Assembly (NCBI GenBank): GCA_947044365.1
Contig: OX345639.1
Span: 4,072,444 to 4,136,443, forward strand
Origin: Petrosia ficiformis
Taxonomy: Eukaryota > Porifera > Demospongiae > Haplosclerida > Petrosiidae
Length of the DNA stretch: 64,000 nucleotides
Direction: 5' to 3'
A program made the position numbers and the translations under genes. Shown here piece by piece: positions 22,839 through 34,400 of this stretch. The notes under the pieces were generated by a model. It searched no databases. It saw only the letters and a program-made list of their open reading frames with translations, and was not told where the DNA came from. Each line of letters starts with the position of its first letter. The first letter of the stretch is position 1.

Positions 22839-23754
22839 ATGTCAAGTGAGTGGAATAGTTTCATGCAATTTTTATTTTACTTTTCTGTTTTTTCTAGAAG
22901 TCCTAGTATATACAGATGGTGGAAGAGGAGCATCCATTCATTGTGTGAAGCTAGCAGTGAATGGTTTGCAACAAGCTATTTCTTCTCTTCTACCTGGGCA
23001 TGCAAATGTAACCTTGACAACTCCTAATGAAATACGTCAGGGTATTCTTCGAGATAATGTTAGTGTCTTAGTCATGCCAGGTGGACGTGATTTACCATAT
23101 TGCGAGGAACTTAATGGTATAGGAAATATTGAAATTAAGAAGTTTGTTTGTTCTGGTGGTAGCTATTTGGGTCTTTGTGCTGGAGCTTATTATGGCTGTG
23201 ACTCAATACAGTTCTCAAAAGGTAATGATGCTTTAGAAGTGTGCGGAGAAAGAGAACTCAAATTTTATAATGGCATTGGTATTGGACCTGTTTTTCCTGG
23301 ATTTCAGTATAATTCTAACATTGGTGCTAAATCCAGTTATATTGTTTTATCAAAAGAAGCTGAAATTCTTATGAAGAAACTTGAAGTAAAGAAATTATCT
23401 GACCAAATGTTAGGATCTGTACATGTATATTATAATGGTGGACCGTATTTTATACCATATACTACTCAACCAGAACACATAAGTAGGAAGGAGGGTCCAT
23501 CATCTATTGAAAAGGTATTAGCTTGGTATACCACAGATGATGGTTCCACACTTCATGCAGCAATTGTATATGATACTTATGAAAAAGGACGTGTTGTATT
23601 GTCCGGTGTTCATGTGGAAGCATGTCCATCCATGTTGTCGTGTGTCTATGAGGGAGATCCTTTTATTAATGGAATTATTAGTGAACTTGAATGTACTGAA
23701 CAAATTAGGCATCATCTTTTCTCTGGTATTATTAAATTTCTTCTTTCTAAATAA
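22839..23754 (+). CDS. Standalone BPL_N (biotin-protein-ligase N-terminal-like) glutamine-amidotransferase-fold protein (287 aa)
   Basis: The first coding exon is only 7 nt (22839-22845, ATGTCAA). A 52-nt intron (22846-22897) follows, then one long exon (22898-23754). The joined product begins MSKVLVYTDGGRGAS. It matches the N-terminal domain of fungal biotin-protein ligase: VLVMPGGRDLPY, GSYLGLCAGAYYG (nucleophile-elbow Cys96), FYNGIGIGPVFPGFQYNS, YYNGGPYF and a final VVLSGVHVEACP. The catalytic BirA/LplA-type ligase domain is absent, so this is not a biotin ligase. The fold belongs to the class I glutamine amidotransferase-like superfamily (family knowledge); the substrate is unknown. A start further upstream is open but would run through the neighbour's promoter and the 52-nt intron; the splice to MSK gives a much better match to fungal sequences. 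Confidence 0.85.
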
Positions 23755-23831
23755 AGAATTTTATTTTTAACCCTTTATGGAGTGAATATTCACATAATTT
23801 TAACCCTGGGTGTTTGACAAAGGTTTTAACA

Positions 23832-24699
23832 ATGGCTCTACTAACTCTGATTGCTCGTGCTAGTGATGGAGTACCTCTTTCTGCATCTATCCAAGATGAC
23901 GAACAGGTAAGATCCAATATATACACTTGCTACTGCTTTTATATTAGTTTCTAGTCGGACAAGGATTTGAATGACTATCAACACAGAGCTAAAAAGATAT
24001 TCAGAAAGTTGTCTCCTCAATCACCTCCCAGATGTAGTATTGAGAGTCCTCCATTAGTATTTCAGTAAGACTCACTGTTGCCTATTTTTCAAATATTTCA
24101 TAACTTGTTGTAGTTATATTATAGAAGGTGGTGTGTGTTACCTAGGATTGTGTGAACCAAATTATTCTCCAGGCTTAGCCTTCAAATATTTAGAGACAGT
24201 ACATCAGGAATTCAGTGAACAACATGGACAAGAAATATATAAAGCAATGAGACCTTATCACTTTATTGAATTTGGTATGAATTCATGATATCATCTTCCA
24301 AGTCATCAGTATATATATATATATACATTAAATTGCAGGGACAGAAATTAATCGTATCAAACGTAACTTTCAAGATGGACAATCTCGTAGAGGATCTCAG
24401 TTGAGAGATATTAGTGATCAGTTACAGGGTGTTCAACATATTATGTTCGAAAATATTGATGCAGTTTTACAACGTGGGGAACTAATTGAAAGTATGAATG
24501 ACCATTTGTTATTATACAGAATTATTATTAGTTTTTGTCTCTAGATCTAAGCAAGAGAGCAAGTATACTAGTTGATAGTTCAAAGATGTTCAGGAAAGAA
24601 GCTCGCTTTTTGAACCTACGCACTTCTGTTGCAGCAAAGATTGCAATTCTTGTATTTGTTCTCATTTTCATTGTTTTCCTTCGGTTTTGGTTTTTCTAA
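23832..24699 (+). CDS. SEC22B: SEC22 vesicle-trafficking SNARE (217 aa)
   Basis: Five exons: 23832-23906, 23955-24064, 24114-24274, 24339-24491 and 24545-24699. They total 654 nt (217 aa; human SEC22B is 215). The N-terminal longin domain starts MALLTLIARASDGVPL and includes HYIIEGGVCYL and RPYHFIEF. The SNARE motif follows (QLRDISDQLQGVQHIMFENI, with LQRGELIENLSKRASIL). The C-terminus is a single membrane anchor (AILVFVLIFIVFLRFWFF). SEC22 is the R-SNARE of ER-Golgi traffic (family knowledge). It follows the BPL_N gene on the same strand by 77 bp. Confidence 0.97.
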
Positions 24700-24835
24700 A
24701 TATTACAAAACACATGTAATGATATTATATATATAATAGAATATCTGCATGTTGAGGAATCCACTGTAATTGTTAGGAAGTGTGTAAGAAAAGAAAATAT
24801 TAAAAATAACTTCTAAAACTATAATTATATATAAT

Positions 24836-27492
24836 TCATATGTCAGTTGGGTACTCGTGCCTTGCATTACGATTCTTGCAATGTGTATAAACCATTACAC
24901 AACATTTGAAACACAACCATACCAATAAACAGGCAAGAAAGTATATCAATAATGGTAGAAGAAGTACAATATAGGCAATATTCCGGAAAATATTGTGATC
25001 ATAGGATACTGTGAATTTAACAAACGAGGATAGAGACGAAGATATAAGTGATCTGGTATCTGCTAGAATACAAACACTATCTGTATTTGTCACTATTGAT
25101 TGTTCTAGTATTTTGAATTTACAGGCGTCTGTGAGTGTTTCCACTGATGATGTAATGGTACACTTTTCTTTGTATATGACTTCAGTGCTACTATAAATGA
25201 CTTGTTGTATTGTGATGTTAACTCTATATGAGGCTTCAGATGGTACTGATATGGTCACAAAATAAAAGTTATCATTGTTAACATGATATGTTATGCTGTT
25301 TGGCTGACTATATGGATTCTTGCTAATATCTAGGCATGATGTATGGACTGCTTTAAGTCCTTCTTCTTCAATGAATTCATCATAGTTGTTATATATATTC
25401 AATTCTGATGTACATTCAACACTTGTATAATCACTCCATATGTAGATCTCAAATGCCATAGTAGAGCCTTTTACTAGGTATGCGTATTGTTCATTAGGAG
25501 CTGTTGGTATATTAACTGTTAGATCATTAGCCTTTTCTGGTTGTTTTCCAAATGTACTGACATTATATTGATAATGAGAATTTACTAAACGATCACAATT
25601 CATATAGTAAAGATCAGTCTCATAATAGTAGGAGGAATCATATGGCCCAGAAGAAGTAATAGTAACGGATTCAATCCAGAATGGTTGTGGTTTGCTAACA
25701 ATTACAAAAGCTTCCTGAAACACATGTACAGAGTCTTCATTAGAAGCTATGATGACAGCTGCAGTTACAAGTCCTGCAAAAGCTACTGTACACAATGTAA
25801 GAACTATTACAAAACCTATTGTGATTCGAGAACACCATTTTAGACTACCTATACAATCAAGAGAAATATTAAGCTTGACATCATTATAAAGTATAGTTTT
25901 ATAACAAACATTAATTATATACATGTACAAGTACTCACGGATCTCATAATACGATGAAGGTAGTTTATATTCATGAGTGGCTGAAAGGGAATACAAATGC
26001 ATCATCACATAAATTAATTGATAAGAATTACTCACTGTCTGGTCTAATTCTTGCTACACTTCTTCGTTTTTCATTAGGAGGTGCTGATGGCTCTAATCTT
26101 ATTACTTCTTCAGGTGAAAGATTAGCTAGTGGAATCAATAATATTATAATATGAAAGAATGTAATAATAATTATTATTATTTACCATCTATTGCTTCATT
26201 GACCAAGTCACTTAATTCAAAATCATCAATTATTGTTGGAGGTCTTGAAACAACATCAATTTCCTCTTCTTCATCCTCCTCCTCCTCGTCCTCCTCCTCC
26301 TCATCTTCCTCCTCATTGTCCACATTCTCGTTCTCCTCCTCTTCATCCTTGTTGTTTTCATCATCATCATGCTCTACTTCCTCCTCTTCCTCCTTATCAT
26401 CATCATCATCATACTCCTCCTCCTCCTCCTCCTCCTCCTCGTCATCATCATCATCATCATCCTCCTCCTCCTCCTCCTCCTCCTCCTCATCATCATCATC
26501 ATCATCATCATCCTCCTCCTCGTCTTCATTTACACTTTCTCTGTTTATTTCATATGACATATTCACTAATAAGAGATAAGAATATATACAGAAAATGTGA
26601 CAAGCCTTGAAATTCATACTACATTACAGTACCTTCACTTTGACTGCTATCTGGACTGTCAGTTTCTTCATCATCCTTCTCATAAAACTCTTCTCCTTCT
26701 TCATATGTTTCATCAACTTTATTAACTTCAAACACTACATTAACTATAGACTAATATAAAATACATATATATATATATACAGGGATAAGTTTCTTACATC
26801 CACTCTGACTGCTTGTAATACTATCCTCACTGTCATAACTTTCATAATCATCTTCTCCTTCATGCTGTTTTTGTGGTTCTTTATCATCATTTTCCTTCAT
26901 TTTCTGATGTGCAGTATCTATGTCCATCATTGAGTGTCCTTTTTCTTTTTTATGCTCATCCGAACACTTAATACACAAGCTCTGACTGCAACTCTCGCAA
27001 AAGTCATTAGAGACATATTTCTCACACTGACTGCAGACTACATGAACACAGTGACTGCAGTATTCACCATTACATTTTCCACACTTAATGTTCTTTTGTT
27101 CTTGTTGATAAAGCTCCAATATGTCATTCACATACACAGCAGTATCTAAACCATCAACACCATTCTCTGGAAGGACTACAACCTCCTGACATATCAAACA
27201 ACTAAGTTTCCCATCTTCTAGCTTTTGTTGATTCAAGACTCCCTAATTATATATAATTATATATCACAAAATCATTATATCACAATATGATATTAATTGC
27301 ATATACCTGCAAACATCCTTTGCAGAATGTATGTTCGCATTTAAGTCTTTTTGGATCTTTGAATTTCATAAGACATACAGGACAACGTGTATTACGTTGA
27401 AAGCTACTAGTAGAGTCACTAGTGAGAGGATCGGAAAACTCATCATGTGACATTGTCTCTAACTCAAATTCTCCTGTAATTCCTAAAGCCAT
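24836..27492 (-). CDS. RING/B-box protein with acidic tract and two transmembrane spans (755 aa)
   Basis: Seven exons: 27492-27307, 27242-26798, 26743-26633, 26565-26185, 26125-26036, 25980-25939 and 25848-24836. All later introns are phase 1 and the total is 2,268 nt. Residues about 38-75 form a RING finger (CPVCLMKF, CEHTFCKGC, LSCLIC). Cys-rich B-box-like modules follow (IKCGKCNGEYC, CSQCEKYV, FCESCSQSLCIKC, DEHKKEKGH). An acidic domain of over 100 Asp/Glu residues is encoded by TCC/TCA-type repeats. A span at about residues 425-450 (ITIGFVIVLTLCTVAFAGLV) precedes an ectodomain of roughly 250 residues with NVS and NIT sequons. A second span (NIAYIVLLLPLLIYFLACLL) and a Cys/basic tail (CFKCCVMVYTHCKNRN) end the protein. 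The RING predicts E3 ubiquitin ligase activity on the cytosolic side. I know no family with this domain order. An alternative acceptor would shorten exon 3 slightly. Confidence 0.82.
26270..26530. repeat. Trinucleotide (TCC/TCA)n repeat in coding exon
   Basis: Long runs of TCC and TCA on the + strand read as GAG/GAT codons on the minus strand, giving alternating blocks of Glu and Asp. The + strand frames give meaningless poly-Ser, poly-His/Pro and poly-Leu/Ile ORFs. The tract is likely length-polymorphic. Confidence 0.9.
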
Positions 27493-27939
27493 TATTGCAG
27501 TACCTGTGTTGCATTAACAAGAACATGATGTTCGTGTGTATATAGTGTGACACACCCATTGAGACTAACTTTAACAAAATAATACAAGTACAAGTACGAA
27601 CAATTGTATTAATAATTAAGCTCCTACATACATAATATTGTTACATAAATTTGTGTTTAAACATGAAACTTACAATTACTAATGAATTTGAAGAACAGAA
27701 ATAGAAAAGTCTCTGTAAAACTGTGTTGTAACAAACCAGCCCCACCTCATCACAACAAACACAATACTCTTAGTAATAATGAATATAATTATTGCTTTGT
27801 AAATAATCATGCCTCATGCCACAAGAGCATGGACAAAATGCTTCATTATAATACAATACAATACATGAAATGAAAAATTAAAAATTATCAACAAAAGATC
27901 AAATGTACATGTATATACAACATATCTGTGAATAGACTG
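27493..27939. other. Intergenic region upstream of RING gene / downstream of EVI5
   Basis: About 447 bp, AT-rich. It should hold the promoter of the RING gene and the EVI5 3' UTR. A 63-codon + strand ORF at 27682-27873 is Asn/His/Lys-rich and not convincing. Confidence 0.6.
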
Positions 27940-30797
27940 CTATGTATCTGTTAGTCCATTGCTATTAACATAATTGGAAATCTGACTACTATCAGGAGAT
28001 GAACTTGTTGAATTAAATACACTTTTCAAACTTGTAATGAAGTTGGAATATTGTTGATCTTCTTCATCATGTGAATTACGCCTTTCAACTTCAGTGTGTG
28101 AGGAACTATTAGTACCAAGTGATGTGTGTGATGTGCTGAGGGATTTGCCACAGTGTGGACAGTATGATAGTGTATCACATTCTTCTTCTTGGAGCTATGA
28201 ATAAAAAATGATATTAAAGCAGTTTAATATAAGACATATTTACCTTATGTTGTAAACTTTGAATAATTGATTTAGCTTCTTCTAACTCAAGCGATAGTTT
28301 CTCTTCTCTATGCCGGCTACGTCTTATCTCCATATTTCTAATTTCAATGTCTTGCATAGCTTCAGCATGTTCTATCTTCACTGTAGCAAGCTGTTGCAGA
28401 ATATTTTCAAAATCAGGAGATACACGTGGGTTTGGGCTTGGAGAAATTGTGGGACTTATTTCAAAATTCTTTAAGACAAGCTATAAGAATTATAATCATA
28501 TTTACACAATATACACACATTCATATATGAACCTCTGCATCCTCTCTTGAAACATGTTCTGCTGTTGTACTATTTGGTATGTTTGGACTAGGGCTACTGT
28601 GACTATAGATTGAGATTGTAAGATCTTGCAGAGATGGTGCTGAAATACTACGATCTCTTTCACTTATCAGTTGCGATGAAGGAACTGTAGTATCTGGATT
28701 AGTCATTGGGGACCATGTACCTGTGTGATGTAACTGAACGAATGAGAGAATAATTACTGTTCATCTAATTGTACATATTTCTTACAGTTTCTTTTTCCTC
28801 CATTGCAGCTACTTTCTTTCTTAATCTGGTAAGTTCTCTTCTTACAGCAAACATTTCTTCAGCTTCTTGAGCTCTAGTCACTTGGCCCTAATGTAATAAG
28901 CTAACTACACATCTTTTTTCTAATATTTCAAATACCTGTATTAGTCGATCCGCTAAAGCAGCACACTCTTTCTCTAAAGCCATGACTCTTTTCTCAAGTT
29001 CATTATTCTCATCATGTAATCGCTAAAGAATAAATGATTTGAATTTATTTGTATTGCCAAATTGCTTTAAGCGTTACCACTAGTTCAATATTTTCATTCG
29101 CCTGTTTTTCTTTTTTTTGAAGAAATTCTTTTTCCAGTCTATAAACAATATATAATATATAATATATACATGTACAGTGAAGGAACGTAAACTAACTTTT
29201 TCAATCGTTTAGAAGATAATTTAATTTTAAAGGCCTTTTCAAAGAGAGAGTCAGGATCATTTTCATGAATAACTTTCATTTCCTTCTGAAAATGCTAAAA
29301 TCATTTATTACTACAGATGAGTATGAACATATTATTTACTAACCTTTGTCATGTCTTCTAAATCAAGTTGCATTAACTGATCATAACTGTGTTCCAGAAG
29401 AGCTAATCCAATACGGAATATTACTTCCACACCATCTGTTAGAAAGGTATCCATTATTCTGAACGATATACAAAGAGGAAGAGTTGAAGTGAACATCGTG
29501 AGAAACCATGAACTGGAATACATGGACGTTTGAAAACCCTGTGAAGAGAAATATGAGGTTTTATTATTGTGACAAATCATATATTACCAGAGCTTTAAAG
29601 TGAATATCAAGTTTTGGAAAAAATTCCTGTAGTGAAAAGAATTGTATATCGAACTATTAATTATTTTGCTAAGAGAATATCTCACCTCTACTAAGTTCTC
29701 AAGCTGATAAAAACGTAGACCAAGATCAGCCATAGTGGGTTTATATAATTCTCTCAGTTTATAATGATTCATTAAATGCACAAACACACAAAATGTTTCT
29801 TCCTCTGGCATCTATACAAATGTATATAATTATTATATATGTACAATGGTACTTACATGCATCAATAGAAGTCCAGCAATGAAGAGACTTCCCTGACAAT
29901 ATCCAACCTCTCTATCATATAATGAATAGGCCTACAGAATATGGTAGAGGACAGATGAGTGAATGTAAAGTATAATAGTATTCCTTACTTTCATAACACT
30001 CAGTAATGACTCCTGACCTAACCCATCTCTATCTTTAAAGAATGAATGTTCTGGAAATGTACGATCTAAATCTCGTTTAATTTGCTTTTCAAAAGGGCAT
30101 GACTCCTATAATTATTAATGTTATTAAATTATTAATATCATCTTCTGTTATGCTTACAATAATCAAAAGAGGATATTTTTTTTTCAGTTCTTCATCATGG
30201 GGTCCAGCTAATAGCTGCCAGACCATACCTCGAAGAGGATCAGGAATACCTCTTCTAACCAAATTACGCACATTCTTAAAATTCTTTTTCACGTTCTCTT
30301 CCCAGTTCTTTAGTAAGTTGCTCCATACACTAAAAGGTAGAGCAAGATTAGAGTGGATGAGTTTTATACTCTAATTTATTACCTCAACAGTTCTTCTTCA
30401 CTTGTTTCTGATGTTGTTATGGTTGGTACAGGATGAGGTAGAGTGGAAGTTGTGGGAACGGGGAGGGTGGATGATGTAGGAGGAGTAGAAATGCTGGAAG
30501 AGTTGATCTCTGAACTAGTAGGTAAAGTCTCCATTATTACACTATCTGTGGGTGTAGTGGATAGAATCTGTTCATGATGTTCTCTAATACTAGCATTGCT
30601 TTCTGTCCTTTCAATCTTTTGAGTATAACGAGAATCTAACTCTAACAGACTATGAGAAGAAAAGTTAATATTTTGTGTGTTTGAAATAACCTCTACAATG
30701 TTACTAACCGGTTTTGTTCCTCTAGTTTTCGTAACAAATCATCTTCTTTCATTTCTGATACGATTGTATTTTCTTCTTTGGATATATTTGTAGCCAT
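27940..30797 (-). CDS. EVI5: EVI5-family TBC-domain Rab GTPase-activating protein
   Basis: A multi-exon gene starting [13 protein letters not shown] at 30797. The first exons encode a short coiled region and a Ser/Thr/Pro-rich segment. The TBC domain begins [18 protein letters not shown] (about 30290-30180). The next exon carries the arginine-finger (IKRDLDR) and glutamine-finger (YCQGS) motifs typical of active Rab GAPs. [36 protein letters not shown] and [19 protein letters not shown] match EVI5/EVI5L. The rest (about 29300-28200) is coiled coil, including LADRLIQ and REAE-like heptads. The tail has a CPHCG pair and ends [11 protein letters not shown]5 acts on Rab11-type GTPases and in cytokinesis (family knowledge). 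The gene is divergent from KIF14. Confidence 0.93.
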
Positions 30798-31466
30798 TAT
30801 GATTTATCTACACGTGATAAGTATATGTACATTTGTATTGGTGTACTATATATGTAAATATATGTATATGCTCCTGATATGTATTAAATATAACAACTTA
30901 CGATACCACGATACAAAACACATTGAAAGTTTTAATAAAGCACAGTTTGTAAACATTACATGTTCATAAAACAACGAACCATTATATGTATATCATGTGA
31001 CACTACACAATTATATCATGTGATATACAACATGTCATACACCTATACATAAGTAGAGATACAATTAAACATATATATATATATATTAATTATAATATGT
31101 ATATATAAGCGTGATTCTTAACAAATATATATATATATATAATTATAATTATTAGTTGTTTTGAGTTTATAATATACAATATATTATATTAATAAACAAC
31201 TACAATATGATATGGATCTATATACGTATATATAATATAGATATATATTACAGATACATAGTATACCTTTTGGATCATCCAAGAAGAAAAGGTGTTACTG
31301 TACAAAGAATAATTTGTAGGGTGGAGCTGAAAACAATTAGTTATTAAAAGTTATTATAAGTGGGTGTGGTCAACAAGGGTGGGGCTGTATGGCGGGAGTG
31401 AGGTTTATTGCAACAAGTTTGAAAAAAAAGGTTCACAAACAAGGTATTTAGAGCATTTGCAAACAA
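30798..31466. promoter_or_regulatory. Divergent promoter EVI5 / KIF14
   Basis: A 669-bp gap, very AT-rich, with several short TA runs (31070-31260). It holds a CACGTG E-box at 30811-30816 close to the EVI5 ATG and GTGGGTGTGG at 31360-31369, about 98 bp before the KIF14 ATG. Shared regulation is inferred. Confidence 0.5.
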
Positions 31467-34400
31467 ATGGAAGAAGGAAAAGAACGAAAGCGTCAACTGC
31501 CTCAAGTTCCTAATGGAAAAGGAAAGAGCAGTCGCAAGGCAAGATCAACCAACAATCTACCTAGGTCTAAACCTGGTGGTGTGAAACATAACCCCTTGTC
31601 TTCATCAGCCATTACTGAAGCAGGAGAACGGCTAAGTTTATCTCCTCCTGGAACAAAACCAATAGTTTTTACTGGTTACTCTAAGCAAGATCTTCCTGAA
31701 GGAGAGGATACATGTGTAACTGTTGCAGTACGAGTACGTCCCTTTAGTCAAAGGTAGTACCATGTGTATACACATATGTATGCAATATGTATACATTTAT
31801 ATTTAGATGTAGGGCAATTATGATTACATTACGTTTTATTTTTTACTAGAGAGAATCAACTAGGGGCTAACCAAGCTATTACTATTCATGATGATGAATT
31901 GATAATCACATCACGAGAGAAGAAAGTTCATAGATTTTGTTATGATCATTGTTTCTGGTCTTTTGATAATAATTCAGCTCCTCATGCTGGTCAGGACACA
32001 GTGTATAAAGCATTAGCTCAACCTTTACTTGACAAAGCATTTGAAGGATATAACACTTGTTTGTTTGCATATGGACAGGTACTCGTTTATCTATTTTTCC
32101 ATTAATATCTATCTATCCATCTGTATATGTATTAATGTTGTCTTTATTACTTCTCTCTTATGTCTATTCCTATATATCTTCTTTTCTAACTCATTGGTAC
32201 TTTAGACTGGCTCTGGTAAGAGCTATTGGTAAGTAACCAGTCCTTTAAATAATTATAATGATTCATTATAATTGTTTAGCATCATGGGAGAGCCGACTGC
32301 ATTGGGAATTATCCCTCAATTTGCTGAAGAACTGTTTGAAAGGATTGAAGGAACTAAAGATGACGAGGTATTGATTACATTATGTATAAACTTTATAGTT
32401 TATTCTGTCTGTATGTAACTATGTACAGTCCACTTTTAAAGTTGAAGTCAGTTATTATGAGATATATAAAGAAAGGATTCATGATTTATTAGCCTCAACT
32501 AAAGATAAGAAAAGAATCAACGTGAGGAATAATTTTATGTGTGAAATTCAATATATTGATTGTTGAATGTACAGTTAAGAGTTCGTGAACATCCAGTAAT
32601 GGGACCCTATGTGGAAGATTTATCAACGTGAGTATACAAACTAAAGTTCTACAGTAGTATCATTTTATCTTTCTCTATTAGTTATGTGGCATCTTCATAT
32701 AGTGATATTGAGGTATCTATTTATATCCAATCCCTATCCTCTTAGATACAACCTAATATTTTTTATTTTATCATAGCAATGGTTAGCACTTGGCAACAGG
32801 TTTAGAGCAACAGCTTCAACTGGAATGAACGATCGCAGTAGTCGTTCTCACTCAGTTTTCACACTGTTAATAACACAGGCCAAGGTATTCATACATTTGT
32901 CTAAATATATTATAACTATAATGTATTAGGTTATTGAGGGAGAGAGTCATAATCGAGTGAGTCGTATTAATCTTATTGATTTAGCTGGTAGTGAGCGATC
33001 ATCTGTGTCTAATACCAGTGGAGAGAGGCTCAAAGTAAAGATGATAACAGTCTCTATACAGGAAATAATTGTGATATTATGTATATAAAATAGGAAGGTG
33101 CAAGTATCAACAAATCTCTTCATACATTGGGAAAAGTTATATCTTTGCTCTCTGAACATTCAACTGGAAAGAGAAAGAAAGTGTATATACCTTACAGAGA
33201 CTCCACATTAACCTGGTATTAAGGCTCGAGTACTTATATACTAATAGAATCATTATCATTTCTTATTAGGTTACTTAAAGAGAGTCTCGGAGGTAATTCT
33301 AAAACAGCAATGATTGCTACTGTTAGTCCAGCAAACTTACATTATGAAGAATCACTAAGCACTCTGAGGTACCATGATATTTGATTCAGTAATGAAGTTA
33401 TTGATACTTCTTTTCTTTAAACAGATATGCTCAGCAAGCACGTTCAATAATTAATGTTGCTAGGATCAATGAAGATCCTAGTTCAAAATTAATAAGGCGT
33501 TAGTTGTGTTTGTAATGATTATATGGTTTTCATTATTACCTCTCAAACTAACAGAACTGAAACAAGAGATAGAATTGCTTCGTTCACAACTCGATCCTAA
33601 TAGTGAAGGGTTTGAGGTTTTAGATATATTGAAGAGTCAGGAAGAAATGAGACAATTGAAAGAGAAACTTAAGGATTATGAGAAACTAATGGTTGATACA
33701 ACACGTACCTGGGAAGAGAGATTAAGGAGGACTGAAGATAGAAAGATGGAAGAAGCAGAGCAATTGAAGGTATGCTGAAACACATGTTAAAGATTATGTA
33801 TATAGTTATAATTATGTATTTAGAAAGCTGGTGTTAGTTTCAAAGTGGATAATAAACTTCCAAATCTAGTAAATCTTAATGAAGATCCTCAACTATCTGA
33901 AATGTTGCTTTATGTACTCAAAGAAGGTTTGTGTGTTTATTGATCTATTCATCTTGAAGTTTATAAGTTTATCTATAATTATATCAGGTGAAACTACAGT
34001 AGGTAGACACAATCAATCTGATATACAACTTACAGGAGCATTGGTAGCTAGAGATCATTGGTAAGGTTATTTCATTAACAGTGTCTTTTATTTGATTTGT
34101 GTTATTATAACAGTACTATTGATAACAAGGATGTTGTAGTTACTCTCTACCCATCTCCTGATCCTGAAGCTCAGACTTTCATTAACGGTACCTTGCTATC
34201 ATCTTCAGTTGTCCTGCACCATGGAGACAGAGTGGTGATTGCAGGGGAACATTTCTTTAGATTTAATCATCCTCTGGAAGTAGAGCAGAATGCAAGTTTG
34301 CGGAAGAGTTCTCAAGGACAAAGAAGAAACTTTGAATATGCTCGTGATGAGTACATTAAAGCTCAAACCGAAAGGTGATGACATAGAAGCAATTCATATA

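Noticed and set aside
22669..22897. Extended N-terminus of the BPL_N ORF (start at 22669)
   Set aside because: It overlaps the opposite gene's first exon and reads through a clean 52-nt GTGAGT...TTCTAG intron; the start at 22839 gives the family N-terminus.
26151..26610. Plus-strand poly-Ser, His/Pro and Leu/Ile ORFs
   Set aside because: They are opposite-strand shadows of the acidic coding repeat; the minus frame splices to its neighbours in phase.
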